Shown: positions 1 to 9,826, counted from the first letter of the stretch. The stretch is 64,000 nt of DNA from Rhodobacteraceae bacterium S2214 (GCA_025141675.1 CP081161.1:310001-374000); one strand, 5' to 3'. Made by a program: numbers and translations. Notes: a model not told the origin generated them from the sequence alone.

Positions 1-44
1 AGACGCGCCATAAATGCGTCATGCACAATATCCGCGCGATCCAT

Positions 45-1232
45 TTATGTCACCCGACTGGTTTGTTTGAACTTGGGATCATCCCACAGCCGATTGGTCA
101 TCACATCGGCAATAACATCTACGGCGCCGGTCACATCGTCCGCATCAATGTAAAGCGGCGTAAACCCGAAACGCATAATATTAGGCGCACGGAAATCACC
201 GATGACGCCCTGCGCAATCACCGCCTGCATCGCGGCATAACCATGCTCAAACGCAAACGACACCTGACTGCCGCGTTGTGTCCCATCCCGTGGGCTGACC
301 AGCGTCAGGTCAGGGCAACGCGCCTCAATCTCTTCAATGAACTGATCACACAACGCGATGGATGCGGCCCGCAGATCATTCATATCGACATTGTCCCAAA
401 CCGCCAAAGCAGTCTCTAACGCAGTCATTTGCAGCACAGGTGGGGTTCCAACACGCATGCGTTCAATCCCCATTGCGGGACGATAATCAGGTTCAAACGC
501 AAAAGGCGCGTCGTGGCCTAGCCAACCTGAAAGGGCTGGAGAAATATCACCAACGATATCAGGACGCGCATAGATAAACGCGGGCGCACCCGGTCCACCA
601 TTCAGGTATTTGTAGGTACAACCAACGGCGAATTCGCAGCCACATCCGGCGACATCAACAGGCAAGGCCCCTGCACTATGCGCAAGGTCCCACAGCATCA
701 CGGCACCCACATCGTGCGCCTTGGTCGTCATTGACGCCATATCGTGCAGACGTCCCGTCCGATAATCCACCTGCGTGATCATCGCGACGGCAACGTCATC
801 GGTTAGCGCGTCCATCACATCTTCAGGTTCCACGATCCGTAGTTCATGCCCCTTACCAAGATGCGCAATCAGGCCTTGCGCCATATACAAATCGGATGGG
901 AAATTTCCACTGTCGGACAGGATCACCTTGCGATCCGGCCGCATTTCAAGCGCAGCCGACAACGCCTGATAGACCTTGACCGACAGGGTATCGCCCATAG
1001 TAACGGATGCTTCCGGTGCACCGATCAAACGACCGACCATGTTCCCGACACGCATCGGTTGTCCCATCCAGTCATCGACGTTCCACGCCTTGATCAAATG
1101 TTGGCCCCATTCATCAGTCACGGCAGCCTGCAGCCGCGCATTCACCGCTTTGGGCAAAGGGCCAAGAGAATTCCCATCAAGATAAATCATGCCCTCAGGC
1201 AAGACGAATTGATCTTTCAGCGGCAGAGTCAT
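45..1232 (-). CDS. kynU: Kynureninase
   Basis: A 395-residue PLP enzyme that splits kynurenine to anthranilate and alanine (or 3-hydroxykynurenine to 3-hydroxyanthranilate) in the cytosolic tryptophan degradation pathway. The N-terminal stretch YLDGNSLGPLP is the typical kynureninase opening, and the PLP lysine lies in FAVGCTYKYLNGGPG around residue 209. The length matches the family (about 390-420). The ATG start at 1232 lies 15 bases after the upstream kynurenine formamidase-like gene, so the two are co-transcribed. It is the last visible gene of a five-gene minus-strand operon that begins with a two-component system at 6146. The family call is secure. Whether a tryptophan dioxygenase gene lies further downstream is outside the window. 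Confidence 0.95.
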   Translation of the reverse strand: MTLPLKDQFVLPEGMIYLDGNSLGPLPKAVNARLQAAVTDEWGQHLIKAWNVDDWMGQPMRVGNMVGRLIGAPEASVTMGDTLSVKVYQALSAALEMRPDRKVILSDSGNFPSDLYMAQGLIAHLGKGHELRIVEPEDVMDALTDDVAVAMITQVDYRTGRLHDMASMTTKAHDVGAVMLWDLAHSAGALPVDVAGCGCEFAVGCTYKYLNGGPGAPAFIYARPDIVGDISPALSGWLGHDAPFAFEPDYRPAMGIERMRVGTPPVLQMTALETALAVWDNVDMNDLRAASIALCDQFIEEIEARCPDLTLVSPRDGTQRGSQVSFAFEHGYAAMQAVIAQGVIGDFRAPNIMRFGFTPLYIDADDVTGAVDVIADVMTNRLWDDPKFKQTSRVT

Positions 1233-1247
1233 GATACGCGTCCTTCG

Positions 1248-2045
1248 TTAGCCAACAAAGGCATGTGTGATCCGACTGTCAGGGTCCTTCAACCCCTCAA
1301 TCACCGAGAAATGGTCGCGACCTTCGTTGATTTGACAGGTGATCTGCGCGCCTTGCGCTGACCATGCCCGCCCGAACAACTGCGCTTGGCGGATAAATTC
1401 GGGGCGTTCATTGCCACCAACCCACGCGGTGATCCGGGCCGTCGGATGTGGGTTCAACAAAGCCGGGCTTTCGCGGTCAGCCTCTGCTTCATCAAGACGC
1501 AAAGTCGCGTTCATCTTTGTCTGCATCAACGGGCGCAGATCATGGACGCCGCTGATCGACAACGCGTGGTCAATACGATCCGCAATCTGGCTATCGGCAC
1601 AAACCATCCGCGCAACCAGATGCCCACCTGCCGAATGCCCCGCGATACGAATAGGTCCCGACACCAAAGTCGCTGTATGGGCAATCGCGGCAGTGATCTG
1701 TTTGGTGATGTCGCTGATGCGCGCCTCTGGGGCCAGTGTATAGCTTGGAAAACACACTGCCCAACCCCGCGCACGCGCCCCTTCGGCATATGCCGTCCAC
1801 ATGGATTTATCGGTTTGCATCCAATAGCCGCCATGCACAAACACGGCCAAGCCCTGCGGTGCCCCATCCGGTAAAATCAGGTCAAACACTTCGCGCGGGG
1901 CTGCGCCATATGCGATGTCTTGTTCAATCTGGATGCCACTGTTGCGGTATGCTGCGGCCTCGGATGTCCAGCGATCCGGAAAGGTTTCCGATCCCGGAAT
2001 GTAGGCTGAATTGGCGAATGCATCGTCCCAATCAAAATCCGTCAC
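1248..2045 (-). CDS. Alpha/beta hydrolase, probable kynurenine formamidase (arylformamidase)
   Basis: A 265-residue alpha/beta hydrolase. FVHGGYW around residue 70 is the oxyanion-hole motif of the esterase-type arylformamidases, and GHSAGG around residue 137 holds the nucleophile serine. Family members hydrolyse N-formylkynurenine to kynurenine, which fits the kynureninase gene 15 bases downstream. The start is a GTG at 2045, whose GTGA overlaps the TGA of the upstream hybrid kinase gene, so translation is probably coupled to it. This is not the metal-dependent cyclase-type KynB. Substrate is inferred from the HGGYW motif and the neighbour; a different small-ester hydrolase is possible. Confidence 0.8.
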   Translation of the reverse strand: MTDFDWDDAFANSAYIPGSETFPDRWTSEAAAYRNSGIQIEQDIAYGAAPREVFDLILPDGAPQGLAVFVHGGYWMQTDKSMWTAYAEGARARGWAVCFPSYTLAPEARISDITKQITAAIAHTATLVSGPIRIAGHSAGGHLVARMVCADSQIADRIDHALSISGVHDLRPLMQTKMNATLRLDEAEADRESPALLNPHPTARITAWVGGNERPEFIRQAQLFGRAWSAQGAQITCQINEGRDHFSVIEGLKDPDSRITHAFVG

Positions 2046-4255
2046 GTTTGTTCAACACCTTCTTCTCGCAGCACGACAAGGAAACTTAGCAGCTTTTCCT
2101 TGTCGATTGGTTTTGCCAGCAGCTTAAGCGAAAGCGCCGCGCAATCGCGACGCAACGCCTGACTGTGATCCGCCGAAATAACAGCCGCAGGCACATTCCC
2201 GTAAGCCGCTTGTAGATCGCGATACAAATCAATGCCGGTCACATCGCTGCCAAGCTGAAAATCCAGCAAGACCACATCAGGCACCAATTGGATTTCTTCG
2301 AGCAAGTCTTTCGCGTCTTGCGCGTTGCTTGCTGGCAGAACCTCTGCTCCGTGGCTTTCCATCATGAATGTCATGGCTGTGGCCAACTGCGCGTCGTTTT
2401 CCACCAACAGAACGATCATCCCGTCAAGCGCATCTCCCCAATCCGCCTGAAACTGCGGAATTGACACAAGGGTATCACCGCTGCCCAGCGCGATCTTCGT
2501 ATCCACCGCAAAACAACTGCCGCGCCCGATTTCGGACCGCAGGTTCAAATCATGACCAAGGCCCTTTGCCGCGCGATCAACAATCGCAAGCCCAAGGCCA
2601 AGCCCGTCATTCGGTGTCGCCCGGTCCAATCGTTCGAATTCTTGAAACACGGCTTGCTGGTCTTTGTCCGCGATACCCGGTCCGGTGTCCCACACTTCGA
2701 TGCGCGCTGAACCTTCATGGCGGCGCACCCCAACCAAAACGCGGCCAGCCCTCGTATATTTGATCGCATTGGAAATCAGGTTCTGCATGATCCGTCGCAG
2801 ATACCCCGGATCGCTTTGCACACTAAGGCTGCTTTCAATGATCGTTAGGGATAGACCTTTTGCCGCCGCCACAGGTGTTAGTTCATCGCGCAACGGGCCA
2901 AAAATCGCAGACAATCTGACAGGCTGAACATCGAACACGGCTTTGCCCGCGTCCAGTTTGGAAATATCCAACAAGGCGGCGATGATGTTTTCAACGCCAG
3001 CAAGCGCAGTCTCTGCTTTGCCTAGAACGCTCAGGGTTTGCGGCGTATCCAACTGATCCGACAGAGACGACATGAACAATTTAGCGGCAGACAACGGTTG
3101 CAAAAGGTCATGCGATGCAGCCGCAACAAAGCGCGATTTCGACGCATTCGCACGTTCCGCTTCGGCCAGCGCCACACCTAGTTCTTCGGTCCGCGCAATT
3201 ACGCCCGCTTCCAGTGTTTCGTTCATGTCGAACAGCGCCCGCGCCGCTTGGCGTTCCGACGTGACATCGGTGAAACTAATCACAAAACCCCGATCCGGCA
3301 TTTCCTGTGCAAAGACGCTTAGGATTTGGACATCATTTCGGGTGACTTCGAACGCAATCGGCTTGCGCCGCGACCGACGATTGGCCCAGCGCGACAACCG
3401 CGCGTCGTCAAAGCCATCATGGAAGGTCAATTCGTTACGGATGTTGTCCAATAGCGCCGAAAACGTCAGCCCATGTACGCTTTCATCGGCCGGCATCGCA
3501 GCAAAATCGCTCATTGTTTTATTCCAACCGACCAGTTCTTTGTCGTGGTTGAAAATGCAGACCCCTTGGTTCAGGTGATCAAGCGTGGCCTGTAGAATGC
3601 GCGCTTGCTGATCCAGCAATTGATCACGCTGTTGCCGTTCGGACCGCATCATGTCGGTCACATCTGTTTGCAGAATAACCGTCCCGCCCCGCGCCGTGCG
3701 GTGTTCGGAAATCTGCAACCAGCGGTTCCATCTCAGTCGGACGTTAAACACAACGTGGTCGTGGCTATGACGGGACAAACGGGCAGCAGCCCAATCTGCA
3801 GGGCTTTCCCCGCTTTCGTGCGCCAAATGCGGGCTTCGCGAAACGAGCTCGACGTATTCCTGAAACGGTAATCCTTCGGCCAGATCGTCGGCAACATCAG
3901 CGATATCACGGCAAAACCGACTGTTGAACAACACCAGCCGTTCATCCGGATCAAACAGCGCAAAGCCTTCGTTAATCGTTTCAATCGCTTCGGTGATGTT
4001 CGTTCGCGCAGCTTCGGTTTCGAAATTCGCCTGCTCCAACCGCGCATTGGAATCCTGTAGCAGATCAAGCGTCCGTTCCAGTTCCTGCGTTCGCTGCCGC
4101 ACCTGCGTTTCAAGCAACGCCGCGCGTTCAAACTGCTGATACGCCAACCCCGACTGATCGTTCTTCTGTTCGACACGCCGCATCAACGACTGGGCAATCA
4201 CCAATAACTTTTCGTTCTGCCGTTCTAACGGATCATTCGGGTTTACGATCGACAT
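2042..4255 (-). CDS. PAS-containing hybrid sensor histidine kinase (NahK/ErcS-like)
   Basis: A 737-residue soluble kinase. An N-terminal coiled coil (about 1-85) is followed by two PAS-like domains (about 85-205 and 210-335), a second short coiled coil, then HisKA with phospho-acceptor His382 in ASHDLLQPLSA. The ATPase domain has N box MQNLISNAIKYT, G1 DTGPGIAD and G2 GLGLGLAI. The C-terminal receiver has Asp665 in VVLLDFQLG. I see no membrane segment. Its start overlaps the end of the FIST-protein gene by 13 bases, and its stop overlaps the hydrolase start. FIST-type heme proteins (NosP) are encoded beside PAS hybrid kinases of this layout in other proteobacteria and control their autophosphorylation. 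That partnership is inferred here from adjacency. Confidence 0.88.
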   Translation of the reverse strand: MSIVNPNDPLERQNEKLLVIAQSLMRRVEQKNDQSGLAYQQFERAALLETQVRQRTQELERTLDLLQDSNARLEQANFETEAARTNITEAIETINEGFALFDPDERLVLFNSRFCRDIADVADDLAEGLPFQEYVELVSRSPHLAHESGESPADWAAARLSRHSHDHVVFNVRLRWNRWLQISEHRTARGGTVILQTDVTDMMRSERQQRDQLLDQQARILQATLDHLNQGVCIFNHDKELVGWNKTMSDFAAMPADESVHGLTFSALLDNIRNELTFHDGFDDARLSRWANRRSRRKPIAFEVTRNDVQILSVFAQEMPDRGFVISFTDVTSERQAARALFDMNETLEAGVIARTEELGVALAEAERANASKSRFVAAASHDLLQPLSAAKLFMSSLSDQLDTPQTLSVLGKAETALAGVENIIAALLDISKLDAGKAVFDVQPVRLSAIFGPLRDELTPVAAAKGLSLTIIESSLSVQSDPGYLRRIMQNLISNAIKYTRAGRVLVGVRRHEGSARIEVWDTGPGIADKDQQAVFQEFERLDRATPNDGLGLGLAIVDRAAKGLGHDLNLRSEIGRGSCFAVDTKIALGSGDTLVSIPQFQADWGDALDGMIVLLVENDAQLATAMTFMMESHGAEVLPASNAQDAKDLLEEIQLVPDVVLLDFQLGSDVTGIDLYRDLQAAYGNVPAAVISADHSQALRRDCAALSLKLLAKPIDKEKLLSFLVVLREEGVEQT

Positions 4256-5406
4256 ACGGTGCTATCTTTGCGATAAAAGGCAACGCCAGTCATCGTTTGG
4301 TTCACATGCAACGGGCCAATTTGTTCGCCATATGTGGAAAAGCCGGTCACGTTATTCTTGGCCATGATGGACGATAATTCGTTCGTCATTTGGGTTTGCT
4401 CGGCCTCAATACGACGCAGGATGCAATCACACCCGATGATATCCGTGAACGGTTGATCAGCGGCCATGTCTGCCATTTTATCCGACAGATGGCTGGCCAT
4501 ATTCTGGGGAGTCGCCACCGTCAAAACCATGCCTTCATCAATCGCAGAAAAGAAAACCAATTCGCCCGCGTCGTTAACCTGCTGAATGGCGCGCACATGG
4601 TGATCTCCACCAATCCGTACGACCACGGGATGCGACGCGAACGTAAACCGGTCAAGCTGTTCAGGGTCCTTACCTACAATCCGCGCATATTCGCGACCAG
4701 CGGGTTCCGCGTTGATCGATTTCACGATCCGCAGTTCTGGATCAGCATTCGTCACAACCATCTGTGTGTTTGTCGGCACAAGGTGATCAAGGCTGAACAC
4801 TTTGGTGCGGTGGCGACTGCGGATCATGTTCAAGACAGCACCGTTCGCCATGATTTGCCCGTTCAAAGCGACCAGCGTTTCAGTGAAATCCGCGCCATCC
4901 CCAGCCGACGCACCAAACAACGGCATATCGCGCAGTGCAGGTGAAATCGTCGTCGTCAGCGCATCTTCACGCAGGGACAAGCCGTCAACAATCAAGAAGG
5001 CAAACCCTTCTTCCATCTCGGGGCTACGGTCTTGCAAGGCGACGCGTTCTTGGGCGACGCGGTCCATTTCGAATTCGACCTGAAAGTTCTCGAGATCGGT
5101 AAAAGCCAAAGACTTGGACGCGAAATCAGCGGCTGGAAAGCCGACCGCAACGATCAAACCATCATCGTAACCCATTGCGCCAATTTCGCCCGCCGTAGTG
5201 CAGGCAACGACATCAGTATCCTGATAAAGTTGGCCAGCTTCCGCAACAACGCTTGGAAAATCGGCCTGCGACGTGACGAAAAGCGCCAATAGCGCAAGCG
5301 GTTCATCACCCAGCAGTTGCCGTAATGCTTTGACTGGCGCGGTTGTTGTACACCGCACCTCCGCCTTACAGAGCACGCTCTGGCGGACTCCCCCCGTCGT
5401 CGTCAT
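4243..5406 (-). CDS. FIST domain sensor protein, NosP-like
   Basis: A 387-residue protein with FIST N and FIST C regions: the first half contains ACTTAGEIGAMGYDDG, the second half GCDCILRR and TGFSTYGEQ near the end. FIST proteins are sensory; the subgroup called NosP binds heme and nitric oxide and regulates a neighbouring hybrid kinase. Length and gene order (response regulator, FIST, hybrid kinase) match that subgroup. A histidine-containing stretch NMIRSRHRTKVF in the middle is the one I would test for heme contact, but I cannot confirm a heme ligand by eye. Start at 5406, 29 bases after the response regulator gene. Other FIST proteins may bind amino acids, so the ligand is not fixed. Confidence 0.82.
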   Translation of the reverse strand: MTTTGGVRQSVLCKAEVRCTTTAPVKALRQLLGDEPLALLALFVTSQADFPSVVAEAGQLYQDTDVVACTTAGEIGAMGYDDGLIVAVGFPAADFASKSLAFTDLENFQVEFEMDRVAQERVALQDRSPEMEEGFAFLIVDGLSLREDALTTTISPALRDMPLFGASAGDGADFTETLVALNGQIMANGAVLNMIRSRHRTKVFSLDHLVPTNTQMVVTNADPELRIVKSINAEPAGREYARIVGKDPEQLDRFTFASHPVVVRIGGDHHVRAIQQVNDAGELVFFSAIDEGMVLTVATPQNMASHLSDKMADMAADQPFTDIIGCDCILRRIEAEQTQMTNELSSIMAKNNVTGFSTYGEQIGPLHVNQTMTGVAFYRKDSTVCRS

Positions 5407-5435
5407 TGTCGTTTCTCCCTGACCGAAAGATATGA

Positions 5436-6146
5436 TCAGGTCTCTCCGTTTGGCAATCTGTTAAAGAACCGCGCTTCTTGCGCGACCAACACCGCTTGTG
5501 TCCGGCGCTGCACGCCCAGTTTACGCATGATCGCGGTGACATGGACCTTAACGGTGCCTTCCGCGATCGACAGATCAAACGCGATTTGCTTGTTCAGCTT
5601 GCCTTCGCAAATCAATTCCAGAATACGCCCCTGCTGGTTCGTCAAAGACGATAGTCGGGTCAGAACCTGTTCCAGATCATCCCCTTGGGCCGATTCGACA
5701 AAACCTGCGGGCTTATAAACGCCGCCCAGCGCAATCGCGGCCAAGGCTTCTTTGAAAACGGCCCTGCCGGAATGCTTTGGTACAAATCCAGACGCACCAG
5801 CCGCAATCGCCCCGCTGATGATCGCGTTGTCGGTCATCGACGACACGATCACGACGGGGGTTTTTTCCGCAGCACGCTTGATGCGGATCAATCCATCAAG
5901 ACCACTGACGTCAGGCAAATTCAGATCAAGCAATATCAACGCAGGACCGGGTGATCCCCTGTCCGCCAAAACACGAAGCCCCTGTTCAATACAGTCGGCA
6001 GTGACAACTTCGGTGAAGTCATCCAACGCGCTAAGCGTCAATTTCAACGCGTCACAAAAAAGCGGGTGGTCGTCGATGATCAATGCCCAGCCGCGGGTGT
6101 GCGCAAAACGCGTATCGGCGGAAGCAGTTTGAAGATCATTTGTCAT
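5436..6146 (-). CDS. LuxR/NarL-family response regulator
   Basis: A 236-residue response regulator. The receiver domain (about 20-135) has the acidic pair in LIIDDHPLF and phospho-acceptor Asp74 in LILLDLNLPD. A C-terminal LuxR-type helix-turn-helix (about 165-230) includes LTNQQGRILELICEGKLNKQ and AEGTVKVHVTAIMRKL. It is the first gene of the operon with the FIST protein and the hybrid kinase, and is its likely output. It is transcribed divergently from coxG across a 206-base gap, so it may control both directions. It resembles the ErbR/AgmR-like regulators that act with such kinases in pseudomonads; the target genes here are not known. Confidence 0.92.
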   Translation of the reverse strand: MTNDLQTASADTRFAHTRGWALIIDDHPLFCDALKLTLSALDDFTEVVTADCIEQGLRVLADRGSPGPALILLDLNLPDVSGLDGLIRIKRAAEKTPVVIVSSMTDNAIISGAIAAGASGFVPKHSGRAVFKEALAAIALGGVYKPAGFVESAQGDDLEQVLTRLSSLTNQQGRILELICEGKLNKQIAFDLSIAEGTVKVHVTAIMRKLGVQRRTQAVLVAQEARFFNRLPNGET

Positions 6147-6352
6147 AACGCCAGTAAATCAGCCAATTGCAGCCACGCCAATACACCAAAGGTCTAAGGG
6201 CGCCTTGTGACACGACCGCAGAAATGTTTTGGCGAAGCGCAGTCTTGGTGTCATCATCTGTACACGACTCCTGCGTCACTAAGCCCTTGGTCGTATATCG
6301 CCAAGAAGATCGGGGTCCTAGGCTAAGCTGCGCAAGCAAAACGGAATACCTT
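6147..6352. promoter_or_regulatory. Divergent intergenic region between the two-component operon and the cox genes
   Basis: A 206-base gap separates the starts of two divergent operons and must hold both promoters. I looked for FNR-type TTGAT-N4-ATCAA and for long palindromes and found none that convince. A TTGG-N10-CCAA pair at 6287-6304 is the only inverted motif close to the coxG start, and is weak. No small open reading frame with a good ribosome binding site is visible. Confidence 0.5.
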
Positions 6353-6865
6353 ATGAAATTAACCGATAGCCGTAGAATTCAAGCGGACGTGACCACAATC
6401 TGGGCAGGGCTTCTGAACCCTGACGTGTTGAAAGAATGCGTACCAGGATGCACCGAAATGTCCGGATCCCCCGAAGAGGGATTCGAAGCTACAGTCGTGC
6501 AAAAGGTGGGGCCAGTGAAGGCGACCTTTAAAGGCGCAGTGCAATTGTCCGACATGGTCGAGAACGAAAGCCTCGTGATGACGGGCGAAGGCAAAGGTGG
6601 GCCAGCGGGTTTTGCCAAGGGCGGCGCGAACGTGCGGCTAGAGGCCGATGGCGACGCCACGATCCTGCATTACGAAGTCGAAGCAAACGTCGGTGGCAAG
6701 CTCGCGCAGCTGGGATCGCGGATCATCGACGGCTTTGCCAAAAAGATGGCCGATCAGTTCTTTGCGAACTTTCAGGATGCGGTGGAACCACCCGATCCAG
6801 ATGCGGCCGACGCAGAAGACGATACAAAAAAGAAAGGCTGGTTCCGGCGCATGACGGGCAGCTGA
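6353..6865 (+). CDS. coxG: CoxG-like SRPBCC-fold protein (CO dehydrogenase subunit G family)
   Basis: A 170-residue protein. The start at [10 protein letters not shown] (6353) is preferred because the family begins this way; an open frame to 6167 has no family resemblance. The body matches the CoxG family: [18 protein letters not shown], then [13 protein letters not shown] and [15 protein letters not shown]. The C-terminus is acidic and lysine-rich. CoxG belongs to the START/SRPBCC fold and in CO-oxidising bacteria is implicated in recruiting the enzyme to the membrane, which supports its link with coxSLM starting 25 bases downstream. It is the first gene of the plus-strand cox operon. Confidence 0.88.
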   Translation: MKLTDSRRIQADVTTIWAGLLNPDVLKECVPGCTEMSGSPEEGFEATVVQKVGPVKATFKGAVQLSDMVENESLVMTGEGKGGPAGFAKGGANVRLEADGDATILHYEVEANVGGKLAQLGSRIIDGFAKKMADQFFANFQDAVEPPDPDAADAEDDTKKKGWFRRMTGS

Positions 6866-6890
6866 GACAAGAAATCCAAGGGAGGATGCG

Positions 6891-7376
6891 ATGACAAAAG
6901 TCACGATGACCATCAACGGAAAAGAAGTTTCCGGAGACGTAGAAGGGCGCACATTGTTGTCGTCCTTCTTGCGTGAAGACTTGCGCATGACGGGGACTCA
7001 CATCGGCTGTGATACGTCGCAGTGCGGCGCCTGTGTTGTGCATGTCGACGGTAAAGCGGTGAAATCCTGCACGATGTTTGCAGCAGAAGCGGACGGCGCG
7101 CAGGTATCCACGATTGAAGGCCAAGCGAATGCAGACGGGTCTTTGAACGTGATCCAACAGGCGTTTCAGGATCACCACGGCCTGCAGTGCGGATTCTGCA
7201 CACCGGGCATGGTGATGACGACGGCTGCACTGCTCAAGGAAAACCCGAAACCGACCGAACAGGAAGTGCGCGAGCACCTTGAAGGCAACATCTGCCGCTG
7301 CACCGGTTACCACAACATCGTCAAAGCGATTTTGGCGGCATCGGGTCAAGATGTCAGCGCAATCGCCGCGGAGTAA
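6891..7376 (+). CDS. coxS: Aerobic CO dehydrogenase-type small subunit, [2Fe-2S] protein
   Basis: A 161-residue iron-sulfur subunit of a molybdenum hydroxylase. The N-terminal plant-type cluster motif is [22 protein letters not shown] in outline (Cys around 43, 48, 51 and 63). The C-terminal helical cluster motif is CGFCTPGM followed by CRCTGYHNI. It passes electrons from the molybdenum site to the FAD subunit. Length and both cluster sets are standard. A GGGAGG ribosome binding site precedes the ATG. Gene order coxS-coxL-coxM is the arrangement known for form II enzymes. Confidence 0.95.
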   Translation: MTKVTMTINGKEVSGDVEGRTLLSSFLREDLRMTGTHIGCDTSQCGACVVHVDGKAVKSCTMFAAEADGAQVSTIEGQANADGSLNVIQQAFQDHHGLQCGFCTPGMVMTTAALLKENPKPTEQEVREHLEGNICRCTGYHNIVKAILAASGQDVSAIAAE

Positions 7377-7441
7377 GCAAATTTCTAGAAAATTTGGACG
7401 TCGTGTCGAGGAGGGCGCGATGGACAAAGGGAGGAACGTAA

Positions 7442-9814
7442 ATGCCTAAAGATGGTGGAATTGGCGCAGCAACCACGCGCCGCGAAGACGTCCGGTTCTT
7501 AACCGGATCAGGAACATACACCGATGACATCCAAACAAATGCCGAATGCGCGGCTGTGTTTGCACGCTCAACCGTGGCGAACGGTGTTATCAAATCAATC
7601 GATACAACAGCAGCCGCTGGCATGCCCGGCGTTCTTGCGATCTTCACTGGGGAAGATTTCGCAGAGGTTGGCGGCAACCCCGCTGGCTGGCTGATCAACA
7701 GCCGCGATGGCGAACCAATGAAGGAACCAAAGCGTCCGGTTCTGGCGCATGGCAAGGTCCGGCACGTCGGCGACGCATACGCCGCTGTCATCGCTGAAAC
7801 AGTCGCGCAGGCCCGTGATGCGGTTGAGGCGATTGAGGTAGATATCGAAGAACTGCCCGCAGTCGTGAACATGAAAGACGCCCTTGCTGGCGACAATTAT
7901 GTGCATGACGAAATCGGGACAAACCAGTGTTTCGACTGGGGTTGGATCGAAGACAACCGCGCGGCAACCGATGAGGCGATCAAGAACGCCCATCACGTGA
8001 CGACGCTGGAATTGGTCAACAACCGTCTTGTGCCAAACGCAATGGAGCCACGGTGTTCCATCGGTCATTATCACCCCGGTACTGGCGACTACACGCTGCA
8101 CACCACATCGCAGAACCCGCATCTGACACGGTTGCTAATCTCTGCGTTTGTGATGGGCATTCCTGAGAACAAGCTCACTGTGATTGCCCCAGATGTAGGC
8201 GGTGGTTTCGGGTCGAAGATCTATCACTACGGTGAAGAAGCGCTTGTTCTGGCAGCCGCCAAGAAACTGGGCCGCACAGTCAAATGGACCGCCGACCGGA
8301 CAGAGGCGTTCTTGACGGATGCACATGGTCGCGATCACGTCACCAAGATTGAGCTGGCGTTGGACAAGGACGGCAATTTCCTTGCCTTCCGCACAGAAAC
8401 ACACGCCAACGTCGGCGCGTATCTGTCAAACTTTTCCACCGCGACGCCAACCTTCCTGCATGGCACTTTGATGGCGGGCAACTACACGGTGCCGCTGGTC
8501 TACGTGAACGTCAAAGCAGTGTTCACCAACACTGCTCCCGTCGATGCGTACCGTGGTGCCGGACGGCCAGAGGCGACTTATTCGCTAGAGCGTGTCATCG
8601 ACATGGCGGCCCGTGAAACTGGTCGCGATCCGATTGAGCTGCGCCGTCAGAACTTCGTCAAACCGGATCAATACCCCTTCGCGTCAGCGGCTGGTCTTGA
8701 ATACGATTCAGGCAACTACGACGCCCTGATGGATAAGATGGAAGAGGTCGCCGATAAGGCTGGTTTCGAAGCCCGTCGCAAGGAATCCGAAGCCAAAGGC
8801 ATGCTGCGTGGTTTCGGCGTGAACGCGTATATCGAGGCCTGCGGCATCGCGCCGTCAAACCTTGTTGGTATCCTCGGCTCGCGCGTTGGGCTGTATGACG
8901 CCGCAACTGTCCGTGTAAACGCGACTGGCAATCTGTCCGTCATGGTCGGTGCGCACAGCCACGGCCAAGGCCACGAAACGGTGTTCCCACAAGTGGTCGC
9001 TGAAATGCTGGGCATCGACCCACAAAGCATCGACATCGTTCACGGTGATACATCCAAAATTCCGTTCGGAATGGGGACCTACGGGTCACGTTCCTTGGCG
9101 GTTTGTGGGTCAGCTGTTGTGCGGGCAACCGAGAAAATCATCAACAAAGCGAAGAAGATCGCAGCCCATATGCTGGAAGCAGCGGAAGGTGATATAGACT
9201 TCACGGATGGTGAATTCTCTGTCGCTGGGACCGACAAAAAGGTCAGCTTCGGCGAAGTCGCGTTGAAGGCCTACATCCCCCACAACTTCCCTCTCGAAGA
9301 CATCGAACCGGGTCTTGAAGAAACAGCCTTCTACGACCCTGCAAACTTCACCTACCCATCGGGTGCCTATTGCTGCGAGGTCGAAGTTGACCCCGAAACC
9401 GGCAAAGTGCGTGTAGACCGGATGACGGCCGTCGATGACTTCGGTAACGTGATCAACCCGATGGTTGTGACCGGTCAGGTGCATGGGGGTCTGGGTCAAG
9501 GGATCGGGCAAGCGTTGCTTGAAAACACGACCTACGACGAAAACGGGCAACTCTTGTCTGCGTCCTACATGGATTACACCATGCCGCGTGCCGATGACCT
9601 GCCGAACTACATCGTCGATCATAGCCAGGGGAATGCCTGTACGCATAACCCATTGGGTGTAAAGGGCTGCGGCGAAGCAGGCGCAATTGGGTCACCGCCA
9701 ACGGTGGTCAATGCCGTAATCGACGCGCTACAGTCCGGCGGTAATAACGTCACGCACATCGACATGCCTGTCAGCCCGCATCGGGTTTGGGCTGCCATGA
9801 ACAACGCTGAATAA
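7442..9814 (+). CDS. coxL: Form II CO dehydrogenase-type large (molybdenum) subunit
   Basis: A 790-residue catalytic subunit of the xanthine oxidase family that carries the molybdopterin cytosine dinucleotide cofactor. The active-site loop reads AYRGAGR around residue 370. This is the form II signature, not the AYRCSFR loop of proven CO dehydrogenases (form I). Other family motifs are GGGFGSK near residue 250 and GVKGCGEAGAIG near the end. Form II enzymes are common in marine Rhodobacteraceae, and many strains with only this form do not oxidise CO, so the physiological substrate is open. A 65-base gap after coxS contains a GGGAGG ribosome binding site before the ATG. Confidence 0.93.
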   Translation: MPKDGGIGAATTRREDVRFLTGSGTYTDDIQTNAECAAVFARSTVANGVIKSIDTTAAAGMPGVLAIFTGEDFAEVGGNPAGWLINSRDGEPMKEPKRPVLAHGKVRHVGDAYAAVIAETVAQARDAVEAIEVDIEELPAVVNMKDALAGDNYVHDEIGTNQCFDWGWIEDNRAATDEAIKNAHHVTTLELVNNRLVPNAMEPRCSIGHYHPGTGDYTLHTTSQNPHLTRLLISAFVMGIPENKLTVIAPDVGGGFGSKIYHYGEEALVLAAAKKLGRTVKWTADRTEAFLTDAHGRDHVTKIELALDKDGNFLAFRTETHANVGAYLSNFSTATPTFLHGTLMAGNYTVPLVYVNVKAVFTNTAPVDAYRGAGRPEATYSLERVIDMAARETGRDPIELRRQNFVKPDQYPFASAAGLEYDSGNYDALMDKMEEVADKAGFEARRKESEAKGMLRGFGVNAYIEACGIAPSNLVGILGSRVGLYDAATVRVNATGNLSVMVGAHSHGQGHETVFPQVVAEMLGIDPQSIDIVHGDTSKIPFGMGTYGSRSLAVCGSAVVRATEKIINKAKKIAAHMLEAAEGDIDFTDGEFSVAGTDKKVSFGEVALKAYIPHNFPLEDIEPGLEETAFYDPANFTYPSGAYCCEVEVDPETGKVRVDRMTAVDDFGNVINPMVVTGQVHGGLGQGIGQALLENTTYDENGQLLSASYMDYTMPRADDLPNYIVDHSQGNACTHNPLGVKGCGEAGAIGSPPTVVNAVIDALQSGGNNVTHIDMPVSPHRVWAAMNNAE

Positions 9815-9826
9815 GGAGAGCGGACC

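Noticed and set aside
1..44. Coding or RNA feature at the left edge
   Set aside because: Only 44 bases lie after the kynU stop; nothing can be assigned.
6147..6352. FNR/NnrR box or CO-sensor operator before coxG
   Set aside because: No TTGAT-N4-ATCAA type palindrome was found. TTGG-N10-CCAA at 6287-6304 is too weak to call.
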